Shown here: in pieces, positions 44,518 to 55,763 of the stretch
Position numbering within the stretch: position 1 is the stretch's first letter
How the letters are laid out: every line of letters starts with the position of its first letter
Assembly: GCA_033032865.1 (NCBI GenBank)
Contig: JAWHQI010000068.1
Coordinates: 9,548,001-9,612,000 of the forward strand
Origin: Dactylorhiza incarnata
Lineage: Eukaryota; Streptophyta; Magnoliopsida; Asparagales; Orchidaceae
Reading direction: 5' to 3'
Length of the DNA stretch: 64,000 bases
Notes under the pieces: generated by a model
The model's database searches: none
What the model was told of the DNA's origin: nothing
Seen by the model: the letters and a program-made list of their open reading frames with translations, nothing else
Position numbers and translations under genes: made by a program

Positions 44518-46043
44518 TGATGAGTCCTGATCATATACACATATTTGGACTCATCTAGGCCGGTTTTCTAGTCGTTTCACTGCACTTTAGCCCTGTTTCA
44601 GCTCATATTTGTCTTTCTATGCTAGGTGCACTTCTTGGCCTAATTTGGTGTGTTTTATGCTTATTCCCTTTTGATAGCCTTATCATTTTGTTGAGTGCCA
44701 CTTTCAGTGGCCTGATTAGCATTTCTATAGAAACAGGAGTCGTGCAGGTGTTCCTGGTAAAATTCTGTACAGGAACACTGCGCACGATCACTGGTTCAAT
44801 TGCGCACGACCACTGGTCTTGCGCCGCTGATCGTGTGCACTTAACCCTTTTTCTGAGTTCTATCTCGGACAGTGCGCACGACCACCTACGATAGTGCGCA
44901 CGACCACCAGTCGTGCGCCACTGTTCGTGCGCACTTAACATCAATTTCATGAGTTCTGTTTCGACCAGTGCGCACGACCACCTACGATAGTGCGCACGAC
45001 CACCGGCCATGCGCCACTGGTCGTGCGAACATGGTATTTTATAAATTTCTTACTTTGCAGGCTCCACGTAGGTAGGCGCACGATCACAGAACTCCAGCGC
45101 GCACGACCACTGGTCGTGCGCCAATGACCGTGCGCAGTATTTATTCCAGCGCCTATATAATGTTCTGATCCACAAAATTAGGTATCGAGGGGTTCCGGGA
45201 GCACGATTTGCCGTCCGTACGCTGCCGTTTTCCACTTCCAGCCACCTCCACCTCATCTTCTCCGCAAGGGGAAGTCATCTCCAGCCATTCCAAGCAATCC
45301 TCCATCGTCCGGGAGCATTCTCCGCCCTCCGCAAGCACTCAAGCAAGCTATCTCTAGTTCGGTACGGTGAAAAGAATAGTCATCCTGAGGTAGAAGACGA
45401 CGGAAGCACGTGGAGAGGTCTTGATAGTCTCTCAACGCCGGAAGCACAGTCCGCCCGAGTCCGGAGGTAGCTTGACAAACTACCATTCCGGCCGTGAACG
45501 GCCGCTAGTCTTCGTCCATTGGTTGATTTATTCCTCCCCTTGTTGTACTCCTTTGAATCATTTAAACTTGAATATCATGATGTTTAGTTTAAATGCAATG
45601 GTTGTTTCTTATCCGTTCTTCAGTATTTGCTTGTGATACGTCTCACCTTCACTCACTCACTCACGCACTCATCGTGTTCGATTCGCGTTAGCAATAGCTA
45701 ACGGCGATTTGCAAAGAGGTGTTTGCGACCCTCACTCCCCGCACTAGTGATCACATCATTCACATGTGCACCGTCCATCCGCCTCACGAATCTCGGCATC
45801 ACGGCCATTGCATCCATCTCACCTTGTGAAGCGGTGATTTCGACCCGCATTTCTTTTGTTGTTGTTAACGGTAGGAAACCAAATCAAAACCCCATTTTCC
45901 GTGATTGTTCCCGCTTGTGTAACAATTGTCACACAACGCAATTCGTTCACCCAACCTGCATTCCTCAAGAGACCGACACTCGGGGATCCTATTCCCAACA
46001 TTTATTACTTGCGCGACCGGTGCACTTGCCGAACATCGCATCA
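44518..46043 (+). repeat. 5' LTR of element I
   Basis: The U3 region carries repeated dyads built from GCGCACGACCA and its complement (44780-45130). TATATAA is at 45154-45160. It ends CGCATCA just before AGTTTTTGGCGCC. Confidence 0.93.
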
Positions 46044-46049
46044 AGTTTT

Positions 46050-46067
46050 TGGCGCCGTTGCCGGGGA
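46050..46067 (+). other. Primer-binding site of element I
   Basis: TGGCGCCGTTGCCGGGGA lies six bases downstream of the LTR, the classic Athila-lineage primer site. Confidence 0.92.
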
Positions 46068-46168
46068 ATGTTCAGGCGTGTAACGTCTTGAGTTGTGAAC
46101 TTTTGTTATAAGAGCGGTTGTTTTTTTTTTATTTTCCTTATTTTGTTTTCTTTAGGTTGTGATTGTGC

Positions 46169-48499
46169 ATGCAGAGACACGCCGCGGGGGAACTTGTAAC
46201 CTTTGATCCCGAGATCGAACGGACCTCTCGCGCACGAAGGCGCGCAGCAGCCGTACAAGCGGTAATGGGTGACAACATATACCCAGATGATGCTGAACCA
46301 AGAGTACCCAACGTGGAGCAGCACCATCCTAGAGATGAGCAAGAGGTAGTTAGACCTCGGCCCCGAACGATGAGAGATTATACCACTCCAACAGCTGGGA
46401 GTGTGTATCCTGGGTTTGGTCCCAACATTATGAACAACCAGTTTGAGATCAAACCTGCGATCTTGAACATCATCCGGAACAATGCTCAGTTTTCCGGGAT
46501 GGCCAGTGAAGATCCACACCTGCACCTGGCAGAGTTTTCTGATATCTGCGGAACCTTCTGCTATGCTGGGATTCCTGATGATACAGTCAAGCTGCGACTG
46601 TTCCCCTTCTCACTTCGCGACAAGGCCAAGGTGTGGCTCCATTCCATTCCTCCTGGGACCGCTGCGACTTGGGATGTTCTCGCCTCCAAGTTCTTGGCCA
46701 AATTCCACCCCGTTGATAAAATTGTGAGCCTGCGGCGGGAGATCGCTACCTTTCGCCAAGCTGACCAAGAGACCCTTGCCGAGGCGTGGGAGCGCCTTAA
46801 TGATCTTCTCCGCCGCTGCCCGAACCACGAGCTCCAAACTTTGAACGTGGTAGAGACATTCTACTTCGCGATTGAGCCCAACTACCAGGCGATGATCGAT
46901 GTTGCTGCGGGTGGTACTCTAATGAACCATACTCCAGAGGAGGCTCTTCGAATTCTGCGAGACACCGCCTCCCACAGCACATTTTGGACTGCCGGGAGGA
47001 ATGCACCAAGAAGCACCAGTGGTCTCTTCGTGGTCGATTCACTCCCGCCTACATCCGCACCGGCTGCTGTCATTACGTGTGAAGGATGTGGAGGCGGCGG
47101 ACACCATGCGTATGAATGTTCGGGCAATGATTTATCAGGTGACTTCTCGCACTTTTCTTTAAATGAATCTGTTAATTTTGTTGGTAATCAACCTAAGGGG
47201 GTGCCGTTTAATAACACGTATCATCCGGGAGTGAGAAGTCACCCAAACTTCTCATGGAACCCCAACGCATCTGGCCAACGATTGGCACCGGGGAAGCATC
47301 AAAACGATGCCTACGCCTCCGGGAGCCAAACAAGGCCACCTCACCCAGAATATAACCAAGGCCCCCCAGCTCCCAAAAAGAGTAACTTGGAGGAGATGAT
47401 GGAAAAATTTATGCAAGCGGCTAACTTAAACATGGTTAACCAAACTGCCTCCATGCGGAACTTGGAAACACAGCTGGGCCAATTGGCCCAAGTGCTCACC
47501 GAGCGGTCGCATGGAACTCTCCCTAGTAACACCGAAAAAAATCCAATAGACCAAGGGAAGAGTCTTGGCGATGCGGAAGTGGGTCAGCCGCGTGAGTTAG
47601 TAATCTCCTGTTCCATTAATAAAATTGAAACTAAGGCTTTGTGTGATTCCGGCTCCTCCCGCAACGTCATTGCTTTGCATGACGTTGATAAATTTCAACT
47701 TGAAATTAACACGGAGGACCGGAAATCTCTTGTGCTTGCAAATGGCGCCATCATACAATCGGAAGGGGAAGTTAAAAATGTAGAGGTTATAGTTGAGGGG
47801 ACAATGGTGGTTGCTGATTTTCAAGTGTTAGGACCCCGGGAGAATCACTCCATTCCTATCTTGGGTGTACCGTTCTTGAAAGAGAGCGGTGCCACCCTTG
47901 ATTTTTCTGTGGGTTGTGTCCTCCTACCCAATAAGGTGCCTTTGCCCACTTGCCCCAAGACTATAACTGAAACATCCATTTGCCCCCCTTCTTTTATTCT
48001 TGATGAATCACTGAGTTGCGCAGGGGATAAGAAAGATGATGGATCATCTGAAGGAGAAAAGGAAGAGTACCAGTCAAGCGGAGAGGAAAAAGTAGATTCT
48101 CGAAGAAACTATGCTTCCAAGAGGGAGGAGGACAGCAGTCCTGAACTTATTGAGCTGAACTTGATTCGGGATGACATCCCATTATTCTCTCGCATTGAAT
48201 CGTGTAATAAACTAGTTAAGCGTTCCATCTCTTGGGCTGATCTGGTCGTCACTGCGGCGATGGAAATGACGCCACCCACTGCTCGATTGGGAGAATCTGA
48301 AAACATTCAACGTTGGCAGTCTCCGACTGTCGCTAAACTTAAACAAGAGAAGCGTCTGCGCGATGCGCGCTCTGCCGTTCTCCGTAGCAAGAGGGCGGAG
48401 GTTAGGGGAACACTGGGTGACACCAGTGTTGGCCCTAAAGCCTTCACCTCCCGCTTACAAGCTACGGGAGATGGGCACCATAAAAGCGCCTACAGCTGA
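46169..48499 (+). CDS. gag-pr: Gag-protease polyprotein of element I, intact
   Basis: Open for 776 codons from the ATG at 46169. An in-frame TTG at 46163 is less likely as start. In order: basic N-terminus, capsid domain (about residues 95-270, FEIKPAILNIIRNNAQFSGM and LFPFSLRDKAKVWLHSIPPG, typical of Athila Gag), and a CX2CX4HX4C zinc knuckle at 304-317 (CEGCGGGGHHAYEC). A proline-rich spacer and the Athila helix NLETQLGQLAQVLTER follow. The aspartic protease has catalytic DSG at about 493-495 and ILGVPFL at about 565-571. The last 170 residues are acidic and unlike RT. Capsid and protease could mature particles, but polymerase must come from elsewhere (inference). Confidence 0.9.
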   Translation: MQRHAAGELVTFDPEIERTSRARRRAAAVQAVMGDNIYPDDAEPRVPNVEQHHPRDEQEVVRPRPRTMRDYTTPTAGSVYPGFGPNIMNNQFEIKPAILNIIRNNAQFSGMASEDPHLHLAEFSDICGTFCYAGIPDDTVKLRLFPFSLRDKAKVWLHSIPPGTAATWDVLASKFLAKFHPVDKIVSLRREIATFRQADQETLAEAWERLNDLLRRCPNHELQTLNVVETFYFAIEPNYQAMIDVAAGGTLMNHTPEEALRILRDTASHSTFWTAGRNAPRSTSGLFVVDSLPPTSAPAAVITCEGCGGGGHHAYECSGNDLSGDFSHFSLNESVNFVGNQPKGVPFNNTYHPGVRSHPNFSWNPNASGQRLAPGKHQNDAYASGSQTRPPHPEYNQGPPAPKKSNLEEMMEKFMQAANLNMVNQTASMRNLETQLGQLAQVLTERSHGTLPSNTEKNPIDQGKSLGDAEVGQPRELVISCSINKIETKALCDSGSSRNVIALHDVDKFQLEINTEDRKSLVLANGAIIQSEGEVKNVEVIVEGTMVVADFQVLGPRENHSIPILGVPFLKESGATLDFSVGCVLLPNKVPLPTCPKTITETSICPPSFILDESLSCAGDKKDDGSSEGEKEEYQSSGEEKVDSRRNYASKREEDSSPELIELNLIRDDIPLFSRIESCNKLVKRSISWADLVVTAAMEMTPPTARLGESENIQRWQSPTVAKLKQEKRLRDARSAVLRSKRAEVRGTLGDTSVGPKAFTSRLQATGDGHHKSAYS

Positions 48500-49634
48500 T
48501 TTTCTTTTTATCTCTTATTTTGTGAAACTCTCTGTTTCATGCACTTTTTATTTTTATTTCTGCACTGTATAAACAATTATAATACAGGTATTTGTTCTAG
48601 CTTAAGGACATAAAATAAAAGTGATGCTGGGAGACAACCCAGATTTGCTGATTTCTGTTTTTCTAACATGTTTCAATTCAGTTTTTATACATTTTTGCTT
48701 TTGTTTTGTGGATCTCACCCACCTTGCAGGTATTCATTGCACATCTTATAAGGTGGTGGTTGTGATTCTTCGTATGGTGGTTGGGCGGCCTCGGTCAGTC
48801 ACGCGTCTTCTGGTATGCTCACTAGCTGAGCATGGGGTAACCTCTCTCCCTTTCTCTTTCTGATTTTCATTTTAATATCATGTGATGTACTTCTTAGGTT
48901 AAGTCTGGGGGAGAGCTAGTATGTGTTACCCAATGCACGTGCACACTGCATATGCATACTAGAAGCTTTTATTGATTTATTTCGTTTAGATCATTGCCTC
49001 ACACACCACTTGCAACCACTTGAGCGCGTGCTTAGCTGTGTGTGCCGCGAGTTAAACTCATCTCTTGAGCAAGATTAGGGCAAATCATCGTGCTGACTTA
49101 GGATTGTGAAACGGAGTAAAATGTTGACTCCTGCAGTGTCCTAATCAAGTGCTCTCGTTTCATGTAGAAATTTGAGCAGATTTAGTTTTTATGTAGGCTT
49201 ATAGTTTTATATTTTTCTATTTGCGTCAATACTATTTATTCTACTCAAAAATGGTGAATTCGGTGTGAATCAAGCGGTAGCTTAGCGATGTGTGTAGCCG
49301 GGCATTAGGTTTGAATTGCTCGAGTCGGGAGGATGGATAGTCTTTTTCGTTGGCTAAGAACTTGCCCCAAGCTATTCTCGAAGCATGGGTATAGTTCAGT
49401 GCACGAACGTGATGTAGGCCTTCATTTTGGCCCGGTTGAGCTTTGTACCAATCCTAATGTCTTATCCTCGTTAGACCCGTTGTGCCTACCCCTTCTTTTG
49501 ATTCAGCTCCACCATTATTTCACCAAAGCCTCATAGTCGATCCTAGTCGCGCACCCAAGTCGAGCTTTAGTATTTTATATATTCATTCAGGGTGTTGATG
49601 TGGTGAATATTTTTGTGAAAATGTGGATGTGCTT
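48500..49634 (+). other. Post-gag region of element I, first part
   Basis: It starts with a CT-rich trailer and the GGGAGACAACCCA signature. AAGTCTGGGGG at 48901 is a first copy of the polypurine-like motif found again at 57231 and 57761. No reading frame is supported. It ends at TGCTT (49630-49634), the target site of J. Confidence 0.75.
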
Positions 49635-50929
49635 TGAAAGTGCACAGTTAACCTCACTAGAATTCTCTAGAGGGGGGGGGGGGGGGGGGTGAATAGAGAT
49701 TAAAAATATTTTGTGCAAAGTTAATATATATATGTGTATAATCACAAATTAGAGCTTCCCACACACCAACAAGAATTAAGCAAGAAAATAAAGTAAATGC
49801 AAGAAAATAAATCACAGCACAACACAAGAAAATATAGTGGTTCCCCAAACTTTGGGTAGTCCACTCTTCTACCCCCTTGATAGGAATTCACTATCTTGTA
49901 CTGAGTCTTTTGATAAGGAGACTCTTAGAACCACCCTGAGTCTTTTAACAAGGAGACTCTTAGAACCAACTGAGTCTTTTGACAAGGAGACTCTTAGAAC
50001 CAGTACACTGAATTTTTTGAAGAGAGATTCTAAAAACTCTTTTACAATGTTAGATGTAAGAAAGAAAGCAGGAAAGATATAAGGACAAGAATGAATCTTC
50101 TTCCTAGCAAGAAGATTGGAAGCACAAGAAGTGAATTGAATCTTTCTTCTATAGAGAGAAGAAGATTTGCAGACTTTCTCTCTTTGTGAGAGCTATTAGA
50201 TTTTGCAGCAGTGTGATTTCAGAAGCAGAAGAAGAAGAGGTGGTTGAATGTTGCTGCAGAGCTTTTTCTCAATTTCTCTCTTTTCTCTTGGGAGCTTTTC
50301 CTCTATTTCAAAATGTATGTGGTGGATCACTCAACTGTCATTTTCTGCCGACCTCCTCTTTATTTATAGCTCTGTATATTCAAAATAATGCTATAGGAGG
50401 ATAATTAATTAGCAGTCAGAAAAATAGAAAGATGAAAATGTTTCCATAATATTTATTTCTGTAGAAGGAAAGAACCAATTCAGATTTCAAATAATATCCA
50501 AATATATTAAATCAAATTAGCCAAGAATCAGATATAAGGAAAGAATGATTCAGAAGGCTATAAAATATTGACACTTATTCCATATAAATCAGATCTATTG
50601 AAAGAAGGAAAGAGATCTGGCGCATATTTAAATTCTGTCATGGAAATCGACGTGCGTCGATTACTATTCGACGCAAGCGTCGAGTGCATCCTTTCTGGAC
50701 GTCGAGAGAAAAATAAGGAAGGTGCGTCAACTGAGGTGCGTCGACTTCATTAGATGCGTCGACTAGAAATCAGAGTGGCGTCGACTAGACTTACGTCAAA
50801 ATCTTCCTAGAGTTACTTCGACTCAACCTGAAGGAAACGCCGAATACTATTCGACGCAATTTACTTAGCCTTGTTTTTTTCATTCTTAGAATTCATTTCT
50901 AGGGGTTAAGAGAAATCATTTTCCCAACA
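49635..50929 (-). repeat. 3' LTR of element J
   Basis: The LTR is 1295 bp, TGAAAGTGCACAG...TTCCCAACA on the plus strand. G18 at 49672-49689. Three 34-35-bp repeats with GAGTCT/AGACTC arms lie at 49901-50005. The complement of 50361-50368 is a TATAAATA box. TGCGTCGA/TCGACGCA repeats lie at 50648-50870. The complement of 50930-50945 (AATAGGGGGAGAT) is the polypurine tract. Confidence 0.93.
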
Positions 50930-51146
50930 ATCTCCCCCTATTTGTCTTAGCCCTATTTAGAGGGAAATTGTACTAGCATATAATTAACCCAGCACAACAT
51001 TTGTAAAGATAAGAAATATATTGAGTAACCAAAAAGGAAAGAAGGAAAGAAAGTTGTATATACACCAACTCAGAAGAGAATATATATATATTGACCAATC
51101 AATGTTTTGAACATAAAAATTTTCATTAATGTTTTTAGAAACCAAA

Positions 51147-52934
51147 TTAACACTCAGGAGGGGTAGGAGGAGTCTTTCTTTTTCTTTTGAAGACTTTGGT
51201 AGGTTGCTCTTTCTCAACAGCAGATAGCACCCTCATCTCCCCCTGAGTCACAGCAGTTGAGTCCCTTTGAGTTTCATCTAGCTCCCCCTGAGTTTTAGCT
51301 TCAGGTAACACAGCATCTGGGTGCTCTTTTTCATTTTCAGCTGTATTCACAATGGTATCCAGCTCCTTAGCTCCTACTTCAGCTACCACAATTTCCAGCT
51401 CCCCCTGAGGTTTAGTTTCTTTAACATTCTCATCATCTGCCCCATCTTCTTTTTCAGCTCTGCTTGCTTCCCCTTGCAGTAGTGCCACTTGGTCTGCAGC
51501 CTCTCTTGTTATGCTGAGTACCTATATTGTTTGTTCATCAATATGGAGCTCAGGTACTATCTCATTCCCAAGGGTTTTGAGCAGTGCTAGACTATCAGTT
51601 TTTGAGGTAGGAAGGGATTTGTGAGAAGGAGATTTAGGATTGGAGGGCTGATCTTCATCTAGATTCTCCCCCTTCTTGACCTTCTTGGCCAAGGAGGTTA
51701 AGAAAGACCTAGTCACTCTAGAGGAAGAGAGAGATGACTTCAGATCTTGCACAGAGGCACTGACCCCATCTATTTGGGTGTGCATGTGAAGGATGGTGGA
51801 ATGAATCTGGGAGCAATGCTCATCTAGCATTGCTTGGAATCTTTGAGCTGTGGATTGTATGCACTGGGTGATGAGAGCCTCAGTGGATTCAGATGGTTCA
51901 TGGTGTGAGAGTTGATGAGGAGGTGATGGTGGAGGAAGAGGTGATAGAGGAGGAGGAGGAGATAATGGATGTGGAGAGGGGATTCTATCATCTTGAGGAG
52001 GTATATTTGATGGAGGAGGTGGAGGAATAGAAGAAGGTTGAGCAGGTGATTGAGGAGGTATTGGTGAGGATGATGCTGGGACAAAAGATGTGACTGTTTG
52101 AGAAGGAGGAGGAGGAGGAGGATGAGCAGGAGAGATGGGAGGAGATGGAGTCCTTTCAGGGATGGAACCAGGCTTAGGGATTTGCCTGGCTCATTTAGAA
52201 AATAGGGCAATGGACATCCTTTTTCCTGGAGGGATGGGAATTCCTTTTGACCAACATAGGTCAGGGAAGGAGTGGAACAGTACTTGACTCATCATTCTCA
52301 TGTAGGCATTTTCTTTGTGGGAATATCTAGAGCCTATCATCTTGAGCAAACAGCTGGCCCAGCCTATTTTCTTGTTTAACACCAGAGCTCCCATGATGTT
52401 CAGTTGCTGCTTGGGCACTGCATCATGGGCAGATATCTTACATAGTAGTATCTTTCCTACTATATCTGCTAGTAGTCTATACTCCTCAGAAAAGTCTATT
52501 TTCTTTAGATGGATTGGTTTATCCCTTGAGAACTTCATGGTGGTTAGCAGATGCTTGATTTCATCAGGTATGAGGTCTATAGATTCATCACCTAATAGGA
52601 AATGATGAAGACTTATGAGATTTCCTTTCCCTATTTTAGTTGAACAAAGATGACATTAGGATATACCTGATGGGAGATCAAAGGTGGCCCTAATGTGTTC
52701 TGCTGAGATTGAGACTGGTGTCTCATATAGTGTTCCTTGGATTTCTCCTTGTTCAGAAATCTGAACATGAGTTATGAGCTCTGTGAGCTCAGTTTCCAGA
52801 AGCTTGCACCTAGTGGAGATGAGCTTGTCCAGTCCTGCTTCAGTGAAGAGAGCTATGATGTTCTTATAGTTCTCTGCTGCTGCTTGGAAGGATTCGAGGT
52901 CGATATCGAACCCAGAATTTATCTTGGGAGCCAT
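51147..52934 (-). pseudogene. Extra ORF of element J, open apart from three in-frame stops
   Basis: It starts MAPKINSGFDIDLESF at 52934. One reading frame runs 596 codons to 51147 with single stops near 52653 (TAA), 52191 (TGA) and 51519 (TAG), and no frameshift. The N-terminal third contains helical sequence and ALVLNKKIGWASCLLKMIGS. This resembles the domain called putative plant transposon protein that is seen in plant retroelements. A proline/serine-rich tract, a segment with heptad-like spacing (HSTILHMHTQIDGVSASVQD), a basic KKVKKG patch and an acidic glutamate-rich end with KRKRKTPPTPP follow. The function is unknown. It is not a pol domain. Confidence 0.7.
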
Positions 52935-53393
52935 TGAAGATCGGTGAGAGAGGGAAAAAGAATCAGCTGGACAGAGGAGCAAGAAGGATGATAGATGCAG
53001 AATCGCGAAGGTTTTCTTACTGAAGAGTTTATTTAAGTCAGGTGAAGCATCGAAACGGGACTCAATTCGAGGCTTATTCGGTACTTCAGTGGATGTGACT
53101 GAGAATATTTTAGTATTGCCGCTCATTTTTATGAAGTCGACGTTACGGCGAGTGGAATTCGACGTGAACGTCGATATGGTCTGATTTGGTATGATAGGGT
53201 TTCCTATCGACGTATGCGTCGATAGTAGTCGACGCATGCGTCGATTACACCTGCTGATCTGAGTCATCTACGGAGCGTCGAGTAGAAGTTGACGTGACTT
53301 TTGATTTTTCTGAACCACTCTATGTTCTTATTTCTTGTTGTCTCTTCCTAGTCCTAAAGCTTTTCTAAGACAGCCTAGGACTAATTTTTACAG
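52935..53393 (-). other. Spacer between gag and the extra ORF of element J
   Basis: It contains a dense group of GTCGA dyads (53140-53290, for example TATCGACG...CGTCGATA). No separate gene was recognised, though the frame of the extra ORF extends open upstream to 53267. Confidence 0.55.
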
Positions 53394-55660
53394 TTAGTTT
53401 GATTGATTATGCCAACATTGTTTGGCAAGGTGGCCAGTTTTGTTACATATATAGCATTTGATTATCCTATTATTATGAGAATTTGAGTTTAGAGTAGGAT
53501 AGAAGTGTTGGTTAGAATAGAGGGTTTGATTTGGATAGAATTCATGATTAGGATGAATGGGTCCTGAATAAGGGTTAGGATGAAAGACTTTTGGAGGAAA
53601 GATGTTTAAAATGTTCTGAATTTTTATGCGTCGATATCCATTCGACGCATGTTGATAGTCACGTTGATTTGTATTCGGCGCTTTCTCCAGATGGTGTCGA
53701 TCTAATTTCGACGCATAGAAAAAGTTGCGTCGATTGGAAGTCGACGTGCTTTTGTTCATCCATCTAGAAGAGGTCGAAGCATCTTAGAGATTGCGTTGAG
53801 TAGAAGTCGACGCACTATCGTGCATGCGTCGATATGAAGTCGACGCACTGTATCTTCATAAATTTTCATTTTGCCTTTCTCTGTTTTTACTCCTTTATGT
53901 CTTGTTTTTCTTGGTTTGATTGTTTCTTCAGATGAAGTTTGTGAGTCATCAGCTGAATAATAAGATGTTTCATCAAATTCCTTTATTTCTTTGAAGGAGT
54001 TTTCTTCCTTATCTTTTGGGTCTTTTTCTTGGTTTGTCATTTTGACAGGTTTAGTGAATTTTACAGGGCTCATCCAAGCAGGTTTGTTGGATGGAATTAG
54101 GCTGATTGAGGGATCAGCCCCTAGCCCAAGATGGTTGTGTCTTATTGTTTGTTTTTCAGTGATTTCCTTAAGAGTTTGGCTTCTCATTTTTATTGATTCT
54201 TCAAAGGCTTTTGCCTGGGTTACTTTATCCTTAAGGAACTGATTTTCTATTCTAGCCCTTTCTATTTCCTTTTCTATTATGCTAGCTATTGATTCATAAT
54301 CTTTAGAGGATTTAATTTCTGTGTTTCTCTGGTTTTTAGCTACATTGATTTGTTCTTTTAGATCTTTAATTTCTTGTTTTGTTTTTTGTTGATCTAGGTA
54401 CATTCCCATAAAATCATTTTTAAAATTATCACTTTTAAAATCTATTTCATCAAACATGCTTACCTCATCCTCATCCTCAGATTCCTCAATGAGAATGAGG
54501 TTCTTTTCTTTTTCATCATCAGAAGATATGCTTTCTTCTGATCCTGTTTCACTCCATGATTTATCATCATTCTTTGAGTCTTTAAAGGCCATCAAGCATA
54601 GGTCTTCTTGCCTAGATTCTTCATTGTCACTCTTAGAGGATGAACTATCCTCAGAGTTTGTTTCACTCCAGACTTCTGCAATGAAGCCTCTTTCTTTCTT
54701 CTTCCCCTTTTTCTTCAGATCTTTCTTTTTCAGATCCTTTTCTGTGTCAGCATTCTTTGGACATTCTGGGGCAATGTGTCCAGGTTTCCTGCAAGAATAG
54801 CAAATAATTTCTTTAGTGGGGGTTTTGTCATACCTTGGTTTTGACTCCCTCCTTTTTGATCCATCTGTCTTGACCCATTTCTTAAATCTTCTGGCCAAGA
54901 AACTGAATAATTCTTCTTCAGTGACAGGGGTTCCTTCTTATGTTGCCTTCAGAGCAATGTTCCTGCTTTTTGAGGAAATTGGAGTGTTTTCTCTTCTTTC
55001 CTTCTCCTCTCTAGTTTTCAGCAACTGCTCATAGGATCTGAGTTTTCCTAAGAGAGCATCTGTTGAGATCTCTTTTTGTCCTCTTGTGTCTCTTATTGCC
55101 CATATTCTTGAGTCCCATGAACTAGGGAGACTCATTAGCAATTTGTCATTAATCTCAGTGAGAGAGATTTCTCTATCCAAGTCTCTTAGTTGATTGATGA
55201 TCAGACTGAATCTGTCATACATTTCAGAGATGTTTTCTTCAGCCTTCTTTTGGAAGTTCTCATATTGAGAGATCAATAGAGCCTTTTTATCTTTCTTTTC
55301 ATCAGCACTTCCTTCCACCATCTTTGTGAGAGCATCCCAAATTTCTTTGGATGATTCACAGTCAACAACCTTTTGAAAAATGTCATCTGAGAGAGTTGAG
55401 ACAAGTATGTTCATGGCCTTTAGATCATATGTTCTTGCCTTCTTTTCATCTTCTATCCACTCAGATCTTGGAACAAGTGTTTGTGTGACATTGCCATTTG
55501 CATCCTTTCTATAAGGCTTTGGGGGACCTGTCATAGTAATATCAAACAAGTCAGCATCAATGGAATTCATATAAATTCTAATTCTTGTTTTCCAAACTGC
55601 AAACTTTTCAAGATTGAACATTGGAGGTCTGGTGGAAGCATAATCTTTAATTTGTGCCAT
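53394..55660 (-). pseudogene. gag of element J, one stop and one frameshift
   Basis: The ATG at 55660 (MAQIKDYASTRPPMF) is taken as start, since upstream codons are AT-repeat sequence. The first 240 residues are a UBN2-type copia Gag (RSEWIEDEKKARTYDLKAMN, ALTKMVEGSADEKK, SLPSSWDSRIWAI). A TAA at about 54935-54937 interrupts an otherwise continuous frame. The next part has the zinc knuckle CYSCRKPGHIAPEC and a long Lys/Glu/Ser-rich, probably coiled-coil segment. Near 53760 the frame shifts into a part with a second knuckle, CYICNKTGHLAKQC. The coding sequence at 53625-53850 is filled with the same GTCGACGCA dyads as the LTR. Confidence 0.8.
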
Positions 55661-55749
55661 ATGATAAAATAGTTTTGAAAAATATATATATATATATATG
55701 AGAGGTAAGATCTTTTTGATCAAGGAGTTATCTTTTTTAGATCAACCTC

Positions 55750-55761
55750 CCTCTGATACCA
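55750..55761 (-). other. Primer-binding site of element J
   Basis: The minus strand reads TGGTATCAGAGG two bases inside the 5' LTR. Confidence 0.9.
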
Positions 55762-55763
55762 AT

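Noticed and set aside
51824..52210. Leucine-rich 128-codon ORF on the minus strand
   Set aside because: It is a shadow frame of the proline-rich part of the extra ORF of J.
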